Positions 45,401-57,600 of a stretch of 64,000 bases of DNA are shown one piece after another. The notes beneath the pieces were generated by a model. That model worked only from the letters and a program-made list of their open reading frames with translations, ran no database searches and was not told the origin of the DNA. The stretch is from positions 26,517,501-26,581,500 of the forward strand of contig JAIVEN010000015.1 of the NCBI GenBank assembly GCA_026686845.1. The letters run 5' to 3'. Position numbers and translations under genes: made by a program. This stretch comes from Adenanthera pavonina. Lineage: Eukaryota; Streptophyta; Magnoliopsida; Fabales; Fabaceae. Positions within the stretch are counted from its first letter, which is position 1; every line of letters starts with the position of its first letter.

Positions 45401-47288
45401 ACCTTTCCTCCTTTTTTGTTTCTAAGGGTGATGAACTTCTCCTTATCACCAGTCATATGGTTTGAGTAGGCACTGTCCATATACCATTTATTGCCCTTTT
45501 TAGCTTTAAGACAAACCTGCAAGACAAAGTTCATATTTCCTTTTTAGGTACCTAAATTTGCTTGGGTCCTTTTCTGTCAGTAGTATTTTTCCTAGATACA
45601 GATGTACCTATGGGAACCCATTTAGCCTTCCTGTCAAGTCCATTTTTCTTTAAAACACATGAACTGGAAAAATGTCCCTTCTTATTTCAGAAGTGACAGG
45701 TGGTGAAGGGACTGCTGAATTGAGATGCAGGAAGAAAGCAATGTAGATAATATTTTTGTTTTGTATGCCTTGGTTGATCATAAGATTCAATGTGCCGTGA
45801 AATATGTTCTTTCTTTCTATTGCCACTAACATGCACAAAATGTCTCATATATACATTTTGATTCTTTTTCTTAATCTTTTCTTTTACTGCACAAGGATCA
45901 TAACCAAGTCCAGCTTTTCCCTGTGATATTGTTTGACTTCCCAATAAAGCAAACAACATATCTTTACCTTTAGTAAGCCTATACATGCTTTTCACTAGAT
46001 AGTCATTGGTTTACTTTAATTCAATACATGATTTACAACAAGCAAATTCAGTAATAGGCAAAGAAGCAATTTTAGAGATGTTGCATTGAGATTCTAGTTT
46101 ATTAATTTTTTCTTTGCTTGCTTCAATTCTTTGGAAACCTTAACAAACTCATCATGCAACTCATGAAATACATCCAGTAATTCAGAATAGGAAGGTTCAG
46201 ATTCATATAGCTCATCCTCGTGATCACTGTTGCATGGGATTTCCGCATCTTCATTATCTTCTTCTTCATCTAAGTTGTTGCCCCATATTGATGAGATGTA
46301 AGCTCTTTTCTTCTTGCCTTTATCTGCAGCCTTCTTTTCTTTCTCTTGCTTCTTGAGGAATTATGGACAATCCCATTTGATATGTCCCTACTTTTTGCAC
46401 TTCTAACAAGTGACAAGTTCTTTTACTTCTCTCTTACTATCTCCAGCTGCTCATTTCTTGAAGATTTTCTTATTTCTCTTCTTGCTGTAGAATCTTCCAA
46501 ATTTTCTGACCATCATAGCCAGAGTTTCTTCATCTAGCTCATCTCCATCATCAGATTCTTCTTCTTTCTCCTCAGCAGCTTTCAGAGCAAAACCTTTCTT
46601 CTTTCTGTCTTGTCCTGCCTCTTTGAGAGCCTTCATTTTTCCTTCATACTCCTCGAGACTACCAAAAAAGAGCTGTGATAGAGGTTATTGATTCTCCTTT
46701 GGTTTCTTCTATTGCTGTTATTTTAGGTTGCCATTCTAGAGGGAGAGCTCTGAGGATCTTTCTGACCTTTTCTGTCTGAGTGTACTCCTTTCCCAGACTC
46801 TTCAGTTGATTCACAATGAGGGTGAATCTCTTCTGTAGCTCTTTTACACTTTCTTCTTCCGCCATTCTGAAGCTTTCGTATTCACCTATGTAGGTGTTCA
46901 ATTTATTTTCTCTAACTCCAGTTGTTCCTTCATGAGCAATTTGTAAGGTGTCCCACATTTCCTTAGCAGTGGAGCACTGTGAGACCCTGTAGAATTCGTC
47001 TTGATTCAATGCACTGACCAACCAGTGTTTTACCTTGAAGTTCAGCAAGACTCTTCTTCTATCTTCCTCATTCCATTCAGCTTCTGGCTTCTCTCTGTAC
47101 TTCCCATCATCTTGCAATGCCATTGGGACAAAATTTCCCTTTTGGATGATGGACCAGATGTCCAAATCAATTGACTGAAGATAGATTTCCATCCTCATCT
47201 TTCAGTATCCATAGTGTTCTCCACTGAAGCCAGGTGGTCTACTTATGTTGTTTCCCTCTGGTAGTATGCTTTCTCGATAGCCAGCCAT
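42407..47288 (-). pseudogene. Copia gag-pol of element B, moderately broken
   Basis: Minus strand, ATG at 47288. Gag (to about 46030): MRMEIYLQSIDLDIW, KHWLVSALNQDEFYRVSQ; zinc knuckle near 46375-46420 with stops replacing residues; a second knuckle-like GHFSSSC near 45650. Protease: WYMDSAYSNHMTGDKEKF near 45480, with Ala for the usual Gly. Integrase (45096-44300): HRRLAH and CDAC zinc ligands, LLHMDLIGPSR, SIKSDHGGEF and QQNEVVERKNRT, so all three D, D, E residues remain. RT: YQMDVKSPFLNGYI and YVDD near 43329-43340. RNase H: NNIALSMVEAKYVAAGS and the end MVNPNEL near 42407. Stops and frameshifts lie between blocks (for example 44524 and 43539). Confidence 0.9.
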
Positions 47289-47328
47289 TGTATTTCCCGG
47301 ACTATTAGATCCTTTGATTGGGAATTCG

Positions 47329-47342
47329 GGCTCTGATACCAC
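47329..47342 (-). promoter_or_regulatory. Primer binding site (iMet) of element B
   Basis: The minus strand reads GTGGTATCAGAGCC next to the LTR end; perfect match to the iMet primer core. Confidence 0.9.
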
Positions 47343-47343
47343 T

Positions 47344-49002
47344 TATTAGATAAGCTGGCTTTCCAAGAGGGGAGTGAATTGTGAAGATTAAAAAAATTTT
47401 CTGCAAAACATCAAGAAAGTGAAGAAAGCAAAGAGTAACAGTAAAACAGAGTATAAATGAATAAATAGTAAAGGTAGTAGTAGGGAAGAGAAGACTCAGA
47501 TATTTATCTTGGTTCAGTCTCTCAACTTGACCTACGTCTAGTCCTCAAGTCACCACTTGAGATTTTCCACTATCCTGCAAGAATTCAGTGGGCGTCTTGC
47601 AAATGCCATAGTACAGCATTGATGCTCTATTTCTAGAGCTCACATTTTCTCTCTTTGCACTCTCACTAAGTGCTTCCCTAATCCCTTGTGATATCCCTCA
47701 CAAGAAAATCTTTCTTCCAGATGAAGATAATATTGTTTACAATAAATAAACTCTCTTAATCATAGTGTATATGAAAGTTAAAGTACAAAGAATGAAGTAT
47801 GTGAGAATAAGAGACTTTGAGTAGATGATTTGACAGAGTTTCAGTATATACAAAGTTAAAATCATTACCCATAACTTCAAATGATGTTATATTTATAGAT
47901 TTTGGTCTCAACTATACGTTAGAAATAAAATCTATCCATTGGAGAAGTTACCCAACGGTTGCTTTGAAAAACTATCTGTTTACCAACTACATTTAATGCT
48001 TCTGGCACTCAAAGTTCAAATTTTGGTTAGCCAACAGACGAATTTCGCAGAGACCAAAGGCTAAAGCTTCAATGTTGAATATTCGAAGTTCGCCTGTCAT
48101 GAAGCAAAGTTCAAATTTTGATCTTTGGAAAATGTTTCTATGTTGGAACATACGAATTTTCTAGTAAAAAGTCTTTCTGTTAAGTGTGAACAATAATTTC
48201 ATTTTGCTACAGTACCTTCAAAATTCAAATTTTGGAAGCCAAAATTCGTCTATCAGTAGCTAGTTTAATAAGGCATAGTAGTTCATCTTATTTGAAATTC
48301 GAATTTTCAAAGGGCAAAGTTCGTTTGTCAGAGAGACCTCTTTTCAAACTTACTTCAAAGTTCAAATTTATGAATACTGTCATTCGTTTGTCAACATATC
48401 TTTATAATAGACTTACAAGTTATTTCTGAAATTTGAATTTTTATGTTCAAAGTTCGTCTGTCGATGAGCAATTTTGAAGCCCTATCTAAACTTGGTTTCA
48501 GATGAACTTTGACATATTCTCAAACGAAATTTTCAATTTTCATAAGTTGCATTTTATCTGAAATTCAAATTTTCAAAAGCCAAAGTTCGTCTGTCAGAGA
48601 AAGCTCTTTTCAAACATGTATCAAAATTCGAATTTCTCGAGTCAAAATTTGTATGTCAGAGAAGCCTCTTTTCAGACTTGTTCATTTTCAATACCAAATT
48701 CGAATTCCCAAAGCCAAAGTTTGAATTTTCAAAACAACAGATCAGTATAAACCTTTCAAACTTCGTCTGTTGGTGGGTGTTTTTCAAATATTCCATGAAT
48801 TAACATAGAATCAAGGTTTTAAAACATCTTTTCACCAAATCAAAGTCTTTTACTCAAATTAAAACATTACTAAATATTCTACATCTATTCTTGCATTGAT
48901 TTTTCTAGATTTCCTTCACTTGAAACCTTTTGTGCACCTTTGATATTTTTATTCTAAACTCTTGAAGGTTGGTTTGGAATCATCAAAACACTTGATTCAA
49001 CA
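47344..49002 (-). repeat. 5' LTR of element B
   Basis: 1659 bp, minus strand TGTTGAATCAAG to a terminal AATAA where AACA is expected, so the inner CA is mutated. Collinear with 37252-38886. TATA-like CTATAAATATAA (minus strand) near 47886-47900. Confidence 0.9.
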
Positions 49003-49222
49003 TTTTGGCACAAAATCACCCTTCTGTATGACAGACTAGATTTCTAGGTCTATGAATTGAAGATATATTTGCATTCTCATCTTCTATTATCCATATTATT
49101 CACCATTAAAGCCTGGAGGTCTGTTGATGTTGTTCCCTTGTGGTAATATATTCTCTCCAAAGTCAACCATCTTGCTCCTGGATGATTAGATCATTTGCTG
49201 AGAGTCCAAGCTCTAATACAAT
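49003..49222 (-). pseudogene. Copia element C gag start and primer site
   Basis: Minus strand: primer-site relic TTGTATTAGAGC (about 49211-49222), then a gag start with NNINRPPGFNGE and MRMQIYLQFIDLEI. It joins 36581-37251 in sequence and in gag order when B is left out, which proves B inserted into C. Confidence 0.85.
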
Positions 49223-50862
49223 TGTAAGGTTTACCTGGTCACCTAAAAGCGGGGTGAATTAGGTAATGCAAGATTTTTTGCCTTTTTTAAGCACATTCCA
49301 ATTTCACCAAGAGAAGTAGTAAAACAAAGGTAAATAGAGGGTGATGAAAGATATAGATGAAATAATAAAATGAAGGATCAGAAATAAGAATTTATCCTGG
49401 TTCAGCCCAAACCACTTAGCCTACATCTAGTCCTCAAGCTACCACTTGAAATTTTCATTATATCCTACAAGTTTGATCTGAGCACTTGTGAAGCCTTAAT
49501 ACATCCCACAAGTTTTAGCAGGCACTTATGAAACACTCTTCTCACACCCTTACAACATGTGTATTTCCCTTAGTGGTATACCTACACTAAGATTCTACCT
49601 AAAAAATAGTAGAAAGGGATGAATACAAAATTAAAACTCTCTTCTACAGTAGATAATACATTAAAAGCTTACTCTAATGAAGTGAGTTTAACTATAAATG
49701 TTGATATAGAAATATTTTATGTATTGAAGTAGCATTTTAGCATAACTCAATTTTGTTAACCATAAGTTTAAATGAGGTTCTATTTATAGATTTGTAGCTT
49801 AACTATTTATTGGACACAAAATATATCCATTAGACATAAGTTCTAGTCATTACTCTGTAAAAAGGGTCGTTCAATAACCACATTAAATACATCTGACATA
49901 CCAAAATTTGAATTTTGAGGCTCAATAGATGAATTTTACAGAGTCAGCATAGTTATGTGTTTAACGTTAAACTTTAGAAATTCGTTTTTGTCACAAAGTG
50001 AAATTCAAATTTCAAGTTTGCCAAAGTTAACTCATGTTAGTGGATGTGAATTTTCATATTGGAAGTGCATCTGTTGAACTTGAATAGTTGTTTCAAATTT
50101 TCATAGTGCACTTCAAAATTTGAATTTCACAAGCTAAAATTCATCTGTTAGAGGCATGTTCAACATGATACAAAAGTTCTCTCTTCAAAATTTGACTATT
50201 GAAATGCAAAGTTCATTTATCAAAGGCATGCTCTAACAAGACTTACAAGTTCTCATTATGAAATTCGTACTTTGAAGCCCAAAGTCCATCTATTAGAGGA
50301 AATGAACTTACCTTAAAGTTCTCCAACATTCGAATTTTGACTAAGCTTTATGCAAATTTTGTATACTTTCTCTAATTAAAATTCAAATTTCAAAACTGAA
50401 ATTTGTCTGCCAGAGATAAAATCTCTGTAACTTTGAATTTCATTAAGCAAAGTTTGAATTTTGCACAAAATAAATATGAGTCAAACACAAAGTTGGTTTG
50501 TTAGCCAATATTTTTCAATTCTAATACCTGCTAACATCAGATTTACTTAATCTAACTTATTTAAAACATATGGTAATAAGATTAAGTAAATTTCAAAGGT
50601 TAAACCACCTCAAGACCTAACTAATAACAAAATATACCTAATAGCTAGATCTTTAAAAGTTGAGCTCTATTCTCACTTGGTCATTCCATGCTCCTTTTTA
50701 ATATTCAAGCATGGAGCATTCTTTCTCTTCTTTTTTTTGAGTGAGACATGATGTTGATTTTCCTTTCATTATTTTAATACTCACTTTTCTTATTTGGACA
50801 ATCCTACACACAATGTATCATACTTACAAACCAAATAGTTAGTCCAATATCCAATTGATCTA
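49223..50862 (-). repeat. 5' LTR of element C, outer end lost
   Basis: The plus strand begins TGTAAGGTTTACC (minus-strand end of the LTR) and matches the family C LTRs at 22927 and 54040 in reverse, up to about 50862; the first roughly 230 bp of the LTR are missing. Contains many AAATTCGAATTT-like words. Confidence 0.8.
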
Positions 50863-51400
50863 TGTCTTGTCCTTAAGAAACCTCTTGAGAATTTTACTAT
50901 TTACACAAGTTTTGAATGGGCACTTATAAGCCTCAGTACACTGCTTTGTTCTATCATGAACACTACTCTTTCCAAAAAAGAAGTGATTTATCAACCTATT
51001 CAAGATACTCACTATCTTGAGTCTACTCAAAATGAATCATGATCAAAGCTCAAAGCTCTTCAGTAATAAAATCCTCACTCAAAGAGGTTGATAAAGTACA
51101 ATGAAGTTCTACGATGGCTAAGAGTGTTTATAAGAAAATTAATGCTAATGCTTTTCAAAACTCTCTTCTTGTTGTTTTCTATATAAATGAACCACCATTT
51201 ATAGGTAAACTAGATTAACTAGCTGTTAGGCACAATCAATCTAACAATACTCGGATATTTCAATAACCATTGAAGCACAGTTAATGCTCACATACCTAGA
51301 TTAATCAATTACATATTGATGGTATTCGATTATGCTAAGTATGTGCTCTCTTTGTAACTAGTTTTACTGTAACTTAAAATGACCTGTTTAAGCAAGAATA
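50863..51400 (-). repeat. Diverged copia-type LTR fragment
   Basis: Non-coding. The order of landmarks (gtcttgtcc..aagaaacctcttgag, gggcacttataagcc, accatttataggt) resembles the U5 side of the copia LTRs above, in minus orientation, but at low similarity. No ends or target duplication found. Confidence 0.4.
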
Positions 51401-51492
51401 AAACATCTTTAGTATAGAAGAAGAAATTAAGTCCATTTTCTAACGTACCCACTTAGAGAGAAAAGACATTAATGTATATGGAAATCCTATGT

Positions 51493-51888
51493 AGAATAAC
51501 TGATTATGGTACAAAATAATTGATTATTATGGATGAAAATAAACAAGAAAACTAAGATAATCAATTAATGAAGAGTATAATAGATTAGCTTGGGGAAATT
51601 TTCAAATGAAAACTTGAGATAATTGATTAGGTGCTTAAAAATAATTGCTTAAAATTCGAATAGAATGGATACAACTCGTTGATGGAGTATAATCGATTAT
51701 ATAAGGATGTAACAGGTTAGATGAAGCAATATAATCGATTATATATGGTGGTAAGAAGTTAAGATGCAAAGCAAAGAGTAAGAGGAAAGGATTGGAATGC
51801 AATAATCGATTACCCCCAAGGGAGATAATTGATTATATCATATAGAAATTAAACTTGACAGGAGGGATAGTTGATATAATTGGTTATT
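51493..51888. repeat. Cluster of TAATCGATTA-like palindromic words
   Basis: About ten copies of TAAT(C/T)(G/A)ATTA or one-base variants in 400 bp, including TAATCGATTA at about 51690, 51732 and 51803 and TAATTGATTA at about 51517 and 51829, on no regular period. No gene in this stretch. Confidence 0.7.
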
Positions 51889-53916
51889 TTGGAATATATA
51901 ATTAAATTTATTAGGAAAATATAAATATAAATTTGGAATAGTCCTATAACCTAAAAATGCTAATTTATTATAAAAAGCAGTTTTATCAATACAATTAAAA
52001 ATTACTCGGTTCAGGATATATCTGGACTAAGAAAAATTGAACATTATTGGAATACTCAAATCTCTCTCTTGGTGTTAGAAATTGGGCAGATTGAGTAGTC
52101 AAATTTTTGTCCAAAACTTTCCTTAGAAGGCTTGCTTTTTTGTACCAAAAAATAACCTTAGTTAGGTTAATTGACTATAATTAACCATGTAATTAAGCCA
52201 TTAATCTTTCTCTTTCCTATCCATTCTGCATGAGTTATACAACAGTAAAAATATAGGGTCAAAACGCAAGAAAGAAAGGGAGAAAAGAGAGAAAGAAGAA
52301 GAGGAATCTTGAGGAAACTTCACGGATCAAGTTTTGGTAAGTTGATCTACCACCTCAAGCTTAATGTTTGTAGTATTTGATGCATGATTCATGATGTAGT
52401 TTCTCTTCCTCTCTCCCTTAGAGTTTTAGCCAGACCTTAAAGTATGAAGGAAATGAGTTTTCCAACCACTAAACTTGGGAAAAATGCTAAACTAGTCACC
52501 TAAAGTATGAAGATGGAAGTAGTCTGAGGTATTATAGAATATAGCAATTTTCCTTTATTTCCCCTAATTTTCAACTAGTTAGAGTTTATATTTAGAGTTG
52601 CAATTTCATGTTTTTTACCCCAAAAATGGATTTCTTGTGTTCAAATTAGTCAAGTACAAGTGTTGGTTTCAAGAAAACCTCAAAGGAAAGCAAAATGAGA
52701 ATTTTAGGTTTTATGAGTATTGGATAGTGTACTCTTGAAACCAGCGGCTAAGATGCTTAAATGGTGATATGGCTACATTTAGGGAAGTTGTGGAAGGCTC
52801 AAAAAGTGGTGTACCAAGAGTGGGAAGCTAGGGAACACTCAAAGGCAATTAAATTTCCTTACTTCATCACAATGTCATAATTGTTTCTTTTATATTTGAC
52901 ATTGGCATATGAATGAAATGTTATCTTGTGATGTTTCTATGTTGTTGGCTGAGTTGTATGAGGGGTTTTGAGACAATGGGATATCCATTTTCCAAAATGA
53001 AACTCTACCGGAATTTTTGTAAAATTTATGTCTTAATATGCCTATGTGATAGATTAAAGTTTATATGATGTTTTCATGCAAAATTGTGATGATATGGTTG
53101 CATGTTTGGAATTTACCTACTGAGATTCTTTGAATCTCACCATCCCATATACTAACCATGTTTAGGAAGCAATTGTGGCAAGGTCACCAAGGGAGAGAAA
53201 GGAAAGGAGAAAAAACTTAGTGATTGACATTGCTTATGATGGCCATGAGCTTTAAACTATTGTGTAAATTTGTAAAAGTAATGTTAAATCTGTTTCTTCA
53301 AGCTTTTATATTCCTCAAAGTCTTGAGTAATGCATGTCATGATATAAGGCTAAGTTATGGACATATAAGTAGGTTTTGATCTTTACTTTGTAAAACTAGA
53401 GGATGGATATAGTCACTCAGACCTCTTCGTGGCCACCACTGTTTAGACATTCTATGGTAGAAAGTATGAATTTTATCACTTAGAAAGTAGACAAAAAGAG
53501 CTTTCAAATGGTCTAAAAAGCACTCAATTTGGATGTATGCGCGAATTATAGTGATTTTTCAAAATTAGCTCCAGAAAACTGAATTTCCTGAAATTAACCA
53601 TATAAACAGTAGAATTTCATGAAATTTGCTATACAAATTGACCCAGTGATTGCTCTATTTTATATTTTTCCCATGTAGAAAATATTTTAAGCCATTTTTA
53701 AAGACTTGAACCACTATCATAAAATTTTTATGGAATTAGTTATGATTTTCCAAAATTCAATCGGTAAAAGGAATTTAGTCCAAATTAAGTGAATAGTACT
53801 GGCAAATTTTGAAAAATTCTATTTTGCTATTTTCTTGATTCAAGCTTCTAATAAAATATAAATGGACTCTATAATGGTCTAATATATGGGAAAATGTCTC
53901 AAATCAAGGCGTTACA
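51889..53916 (+). repeat. Family D-type gypsy LTR (D3), left edge unclear
   Basis: From about 52150 to 52960 it parallels D2 (35740-36550). It ends GGCGTTACA at 53916, a terminus common in Tekay/Del-type LTRs, right at the start of leucine-rich-repeat coding sequence. The left end and target duplication were not found. No ORF of interest. Confidence 0.55.
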
Positions 53917-56900
53917 CATTGTCAAGGAACTTTTCCACATTAGAAGTTTGAGTGAGTTATATCTAGCCAATAACATGCATGTTTTCGAGAGTGGTTCCAG
54001 GGTACCTTGGGAACCTTACTTCTTTAAGGAAGTTCGATTTGTTAGGTTTTGATATAATATAAGTTTTGTTGATGACAAATATAGAGTAATAAAGAACAAA
54101 TACATCATATTTATCCAACACATATTTTGTTCCTAAAAGAAGTAAAATATGCATTAGCATGTATTTAATTATGTTTATAATGCATATATCATGCAATGTA
54201 CTAATATATCCACTATGTTCTTATATTTTATAATGCAAGTTGGATATATAAATTGGACTAACTACTTGGTTTGTAAGTATAATACATTAAAAAAAATGTA
54301 AGATTGTCCAAGAAGGAAGAGTAAGCATTAGAATAAAGAAAGAAAAATCAGCATCATCTCTCATTCAAAGAAGAAAAAGAGAAAGGATGCTCCAAGAATT
54401 GAAGATCAGAAGGGACCATGCCAAGAATAAAATGACCAAGTGAAAGTAAAGCTTAACTTTTGAAGATCTACCTATTAGGTATATTTTGTTTTCACTTAGG
54501 TCTTTACGTGGTTTAATCTTTGAAATTTACTTAATCTTGTTACCATATATTTTAAACGAGTTAGATTAAGTAAATCTAATGTTAGCATGTGTTAAAATTA
54601 AGATATATTAACTAACAGACGGATTTTGCTATTTGACTCATGTTTATTTGGTGCAAAATTCATACTTGTTGAAATTCAAAGTTGCAAAGGTTTTTTCTCT
54701 AATAGATGAATTTCCATTCTGAAATTTGAATTTCAGGCTAAGTATTATTAGTGAAAGTGTGCAAAATTTGCATGAAGCTTAGTCAAATTTTGAATGTTAG
54801 TGAAGTTCAAAGTAAATTCAAAGTCACTTCCTTTGATAGATAAACTTTGGGCTTCAAAGTGGGAATTTCGAAGTGAAAACTTGTGAGTCTCATTAGAGCA
54901 TATCTCTGACAAATGAACTTTAGACATCAAAATTTGAATTTCAAAAAAAAGAATATTTTTGTCATGTTGAACATACCTCTGATAAATGAATTTCAACTTC
55001 TGAAATTTGAATTTTGAAGTGCACTATGAAAACTTGAAGTAACTGTTCAAACTCAACAGACACACTTATAATATGAAAATTCACACAAACTAACATGAGA
55101 TATCTTTTGCAAACTCTAAATTCGAATGTCACTTATTAACAGATGAATTTTGATGTTAAATGTTAAATACATAATTATACTGACTTTGTGAAATTCATCT
55201 ATTAAGCCCCAAAATTTGAATGTTGGTATGTCAGACACGTTTAACACGGTCATTGAACGGCTCTTTCTGTAGAGTAACAACTAAAACTTGTGTCTAATGA
55301 ATAGATCTTATGTCTAACAATTAGTTAAGCCACAAATCTATAAATGAAACTTCAATTAAACTTATGGATAACAAATTTAAGTTAGTTATGTACCAAAATG
55401 ATGTTGCAATGGATTAAATCATTATGTGTGTGCATTCAAAGTTAAACCCACCTCATTAGAGTGAGTTTCAACGTATTATTCACTCTTAAAGAGAGTTTCA
55501 ATTATGTAATCTTTCTTTCTACAACTTCTGAGTAGAATCTTAGTCTGAGAAAATACTAAAGAAATTACACATCTTGTAAAGATGTGAGAGAGTGGCTTTA
55601 TAAGTGCCTACTAAAACAATCTTAGGATATATTAAAGCTTCACAAATGCCCAGATAAAACTTGTGAAATATAGTGAAAATCTTAAGTGGTGACTTGAGGA
55701 CTAAATGTAGGCCAAATAGTTTGGACTAAACCAGTATAAATCTTTGTGTCTTGCTCTTCATCTTCTCATTTCATCTATCTACTTCATCATACTATATTTA
55801 CCCCTATTGTGTTACATCTCTTAGTGAAATTAGGCTGTACTTCAAAAGAGGCGAAAAGCTTCCATCACCCAATTCATCCCCTCTTGGGTGACTAGCCTCT
55901 TTTCAAATACCCTCTTTTCTTTGGAGTTTGAATGATATTTGGGTCCTAGACCTATCTTCCAATGCATTAAATGGAACAATTCCACAAGAGATATCAAACT
56001 CTTTAGAGCAATTATACTAATGAACTTGTCAAGAAATCAAATTATAGGAAACATACCAGCAACTATGGGTAACTTACAAACTTTGCAAAACCTATCATTA
56101 GCTCATAACATATTACAAGGACCTATTCCTAAATCCCTTGGCGGCATGATAAGCATGGAGTTCTTAGATTTTTCTCAAAATTACCTATCTAGTGTGATTT
56201 CAAATCCGTCACTTGTCCATATGAAATACATAAACCTTTCCTATAATTTATTGTATAGAGAAATTCCAAATGGTGGGCATTTTCAAAATTTTATTACTAA
56301 ACATGACAAATGAAGATCTTTGTAGGAAGCCCTAGCTACTTGTCTAGCCATGTAGAAGAGGAAAGAAGCGCATCTCTCAACTAAACTAATGTTGTTGATG
56401 ATATTCTTATTGCCTATCACGATTAACATTTTTGTTGTTCACGTATAGTCTTTCTAAAGTTTAAGAGGATTCAACCAACAAAGATTTAATAAATTTTGAG
56501 TCACCAATTAGAATATCCTATTATGAGCTTGTCCATGGAACAAATGGATTTGATGAGAGTAATCTTATTGGCTTCAGAAGTTCTAGATCAACATACAAAG
56601 CAACTCTTACAAATGGGAAGATAGTTGCTGTTAAAGTATTTAACTTAGGTTCGAAAGAAGCATTAAGAAGTTTTAATATTGAATGTGCAGCCATATGCAA
56701 TTTACGTCATCACATTCTAATTGAGATCATTAGTAGTTGCTCATATGATAATTTCAAATCTCTAACAATGGAATTCATGTCAAATGGGAGTCTTGATAGA
56801 TGGTTGTAATCTCATAACTATTGTTTAGATTTCTTGCAAAGGCCAAATATAATGATTGATGTGGCATATGCATTGGAGTATCTACATCATGGTTCTTCTA

Positions 56901-57600
56901 TACCATATGTTCATTATGACCTAAAACCAAGCAATATTTTGTTGGATGAAAATATGATGGCTTTAGGAGAAGGACAAATGGAAATTTATACCAAGACTTT
57001 GGCTTTGATTGGCTATATGGCACCAAGTGAGGGATTAATAATAACATTTTATTTTTGTTATATGTTAATTTTGTTCATTTTTGCTCTTTATGCTTTATAA
57101 AATCTTAATTTTTTAATTAGCAGTAAATATTTGTTGTCCTTAGTTGTGAAGATTTGTATATTAATGATGTCCATGAAAAGTTTAACCACAAATCCTATAT
57201 TTGTTTTTAACATAATAGCTTTTATTCTGACCATTCAATTTGACATATAAAGTACGGATCGAAAGCAATTGTTTCATTTAAGGGAGATGCTATAGTTATG
57301 GGATTTTGCAGTTGCAAATGCTTACAAGAAATAAGCCAATTGATGAGGTGTTTGTTCAAGGTCTAAGTTTGAAAGATTGGGCTAGCAAATCAACACCTCA
57401 TTCAATCATCAATATTCTAGATGACAATTTGTTGCAAGAAGACAATCAAAATATTGACTATATATTGTCACATATGTCATCAATCTTTGAATTGGCCTTA
57501 GCTTGTTATGCCAATTTATCTGAGGCACGAATTAATATGATATATAAATGTTATGGTATTATTACAAAAAATCAAGGTCTCATTTATAGAAAATGTTAGT
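53917..57600 (+). pseudogene. LRR receptor-like kinase pseudogene (EFR/Xa21-like, subfamily XII)
   Basis: Decayed receptor kinase split by a family C LTR (54040-55891). Left of it is an LRR piece with LSELYLANNM and, after a frameshift, VPGYLGNLTSLRKFD. Right of it: more LRRs (IPATMGNLQTLQNLSLAHN, NLSYNLLYREIPNGGHFQNF), a remnant membrane segment (about 56390-56450), then the kinase: SYYELVHGTNGFDESNLIG, a ruined glycine loop, IVAVKVF with the ATP-site Lys, and VHYDLKPSNILLD. The next part jumps from NMMAL to GEGQMEIYTKTL: about 11 codons including the DFG Asp are deleted in frame. After GYMAPSEG an intron-like gap (about 57030-57252) precedes a last exon (57253-57600) with SKAIVSFKGD, a one-base deletion, then LQLQMLTRNKPIDEVFVQ. 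Such proteins sense microbes at the plasma membrane; this copy cannot. Confidence 0.88.
54040..55891 (+). repeat. Family C copia solo LTR inside the receptor-kinase pseudogene
   Basis: Starts TGTTAGGTTTTGATATAAT and follows the family C LTR to the end region (CTTGGGTGAC), where the last dozen or so bases are missing; LRR coding resumes directly. No target duplication remains, so a small deletion at the right edge is likely. Contains CTATAAATGAAAC near 55339. Confidence 0.82.

Larger units (their letters stand above)
37252..49002 (-). mobile_element. Element B: complete Sirevirus-like copia element
   Basis: 11751 bp on the minus strand: 5' LTR 47344-49002, primer site, gag-pol 47288-42407, spacer, third ORF 41409-39199, purine tract, 3' LTR 37252-38886. 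The 5-bp flanks ctttg and ttttg differ by one base. Same family as A and E. The LTRs differ at scattered positions and pol has several stops, so it is older than TR-GAG2 and no longer autonomous. Confidence 0.92.
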
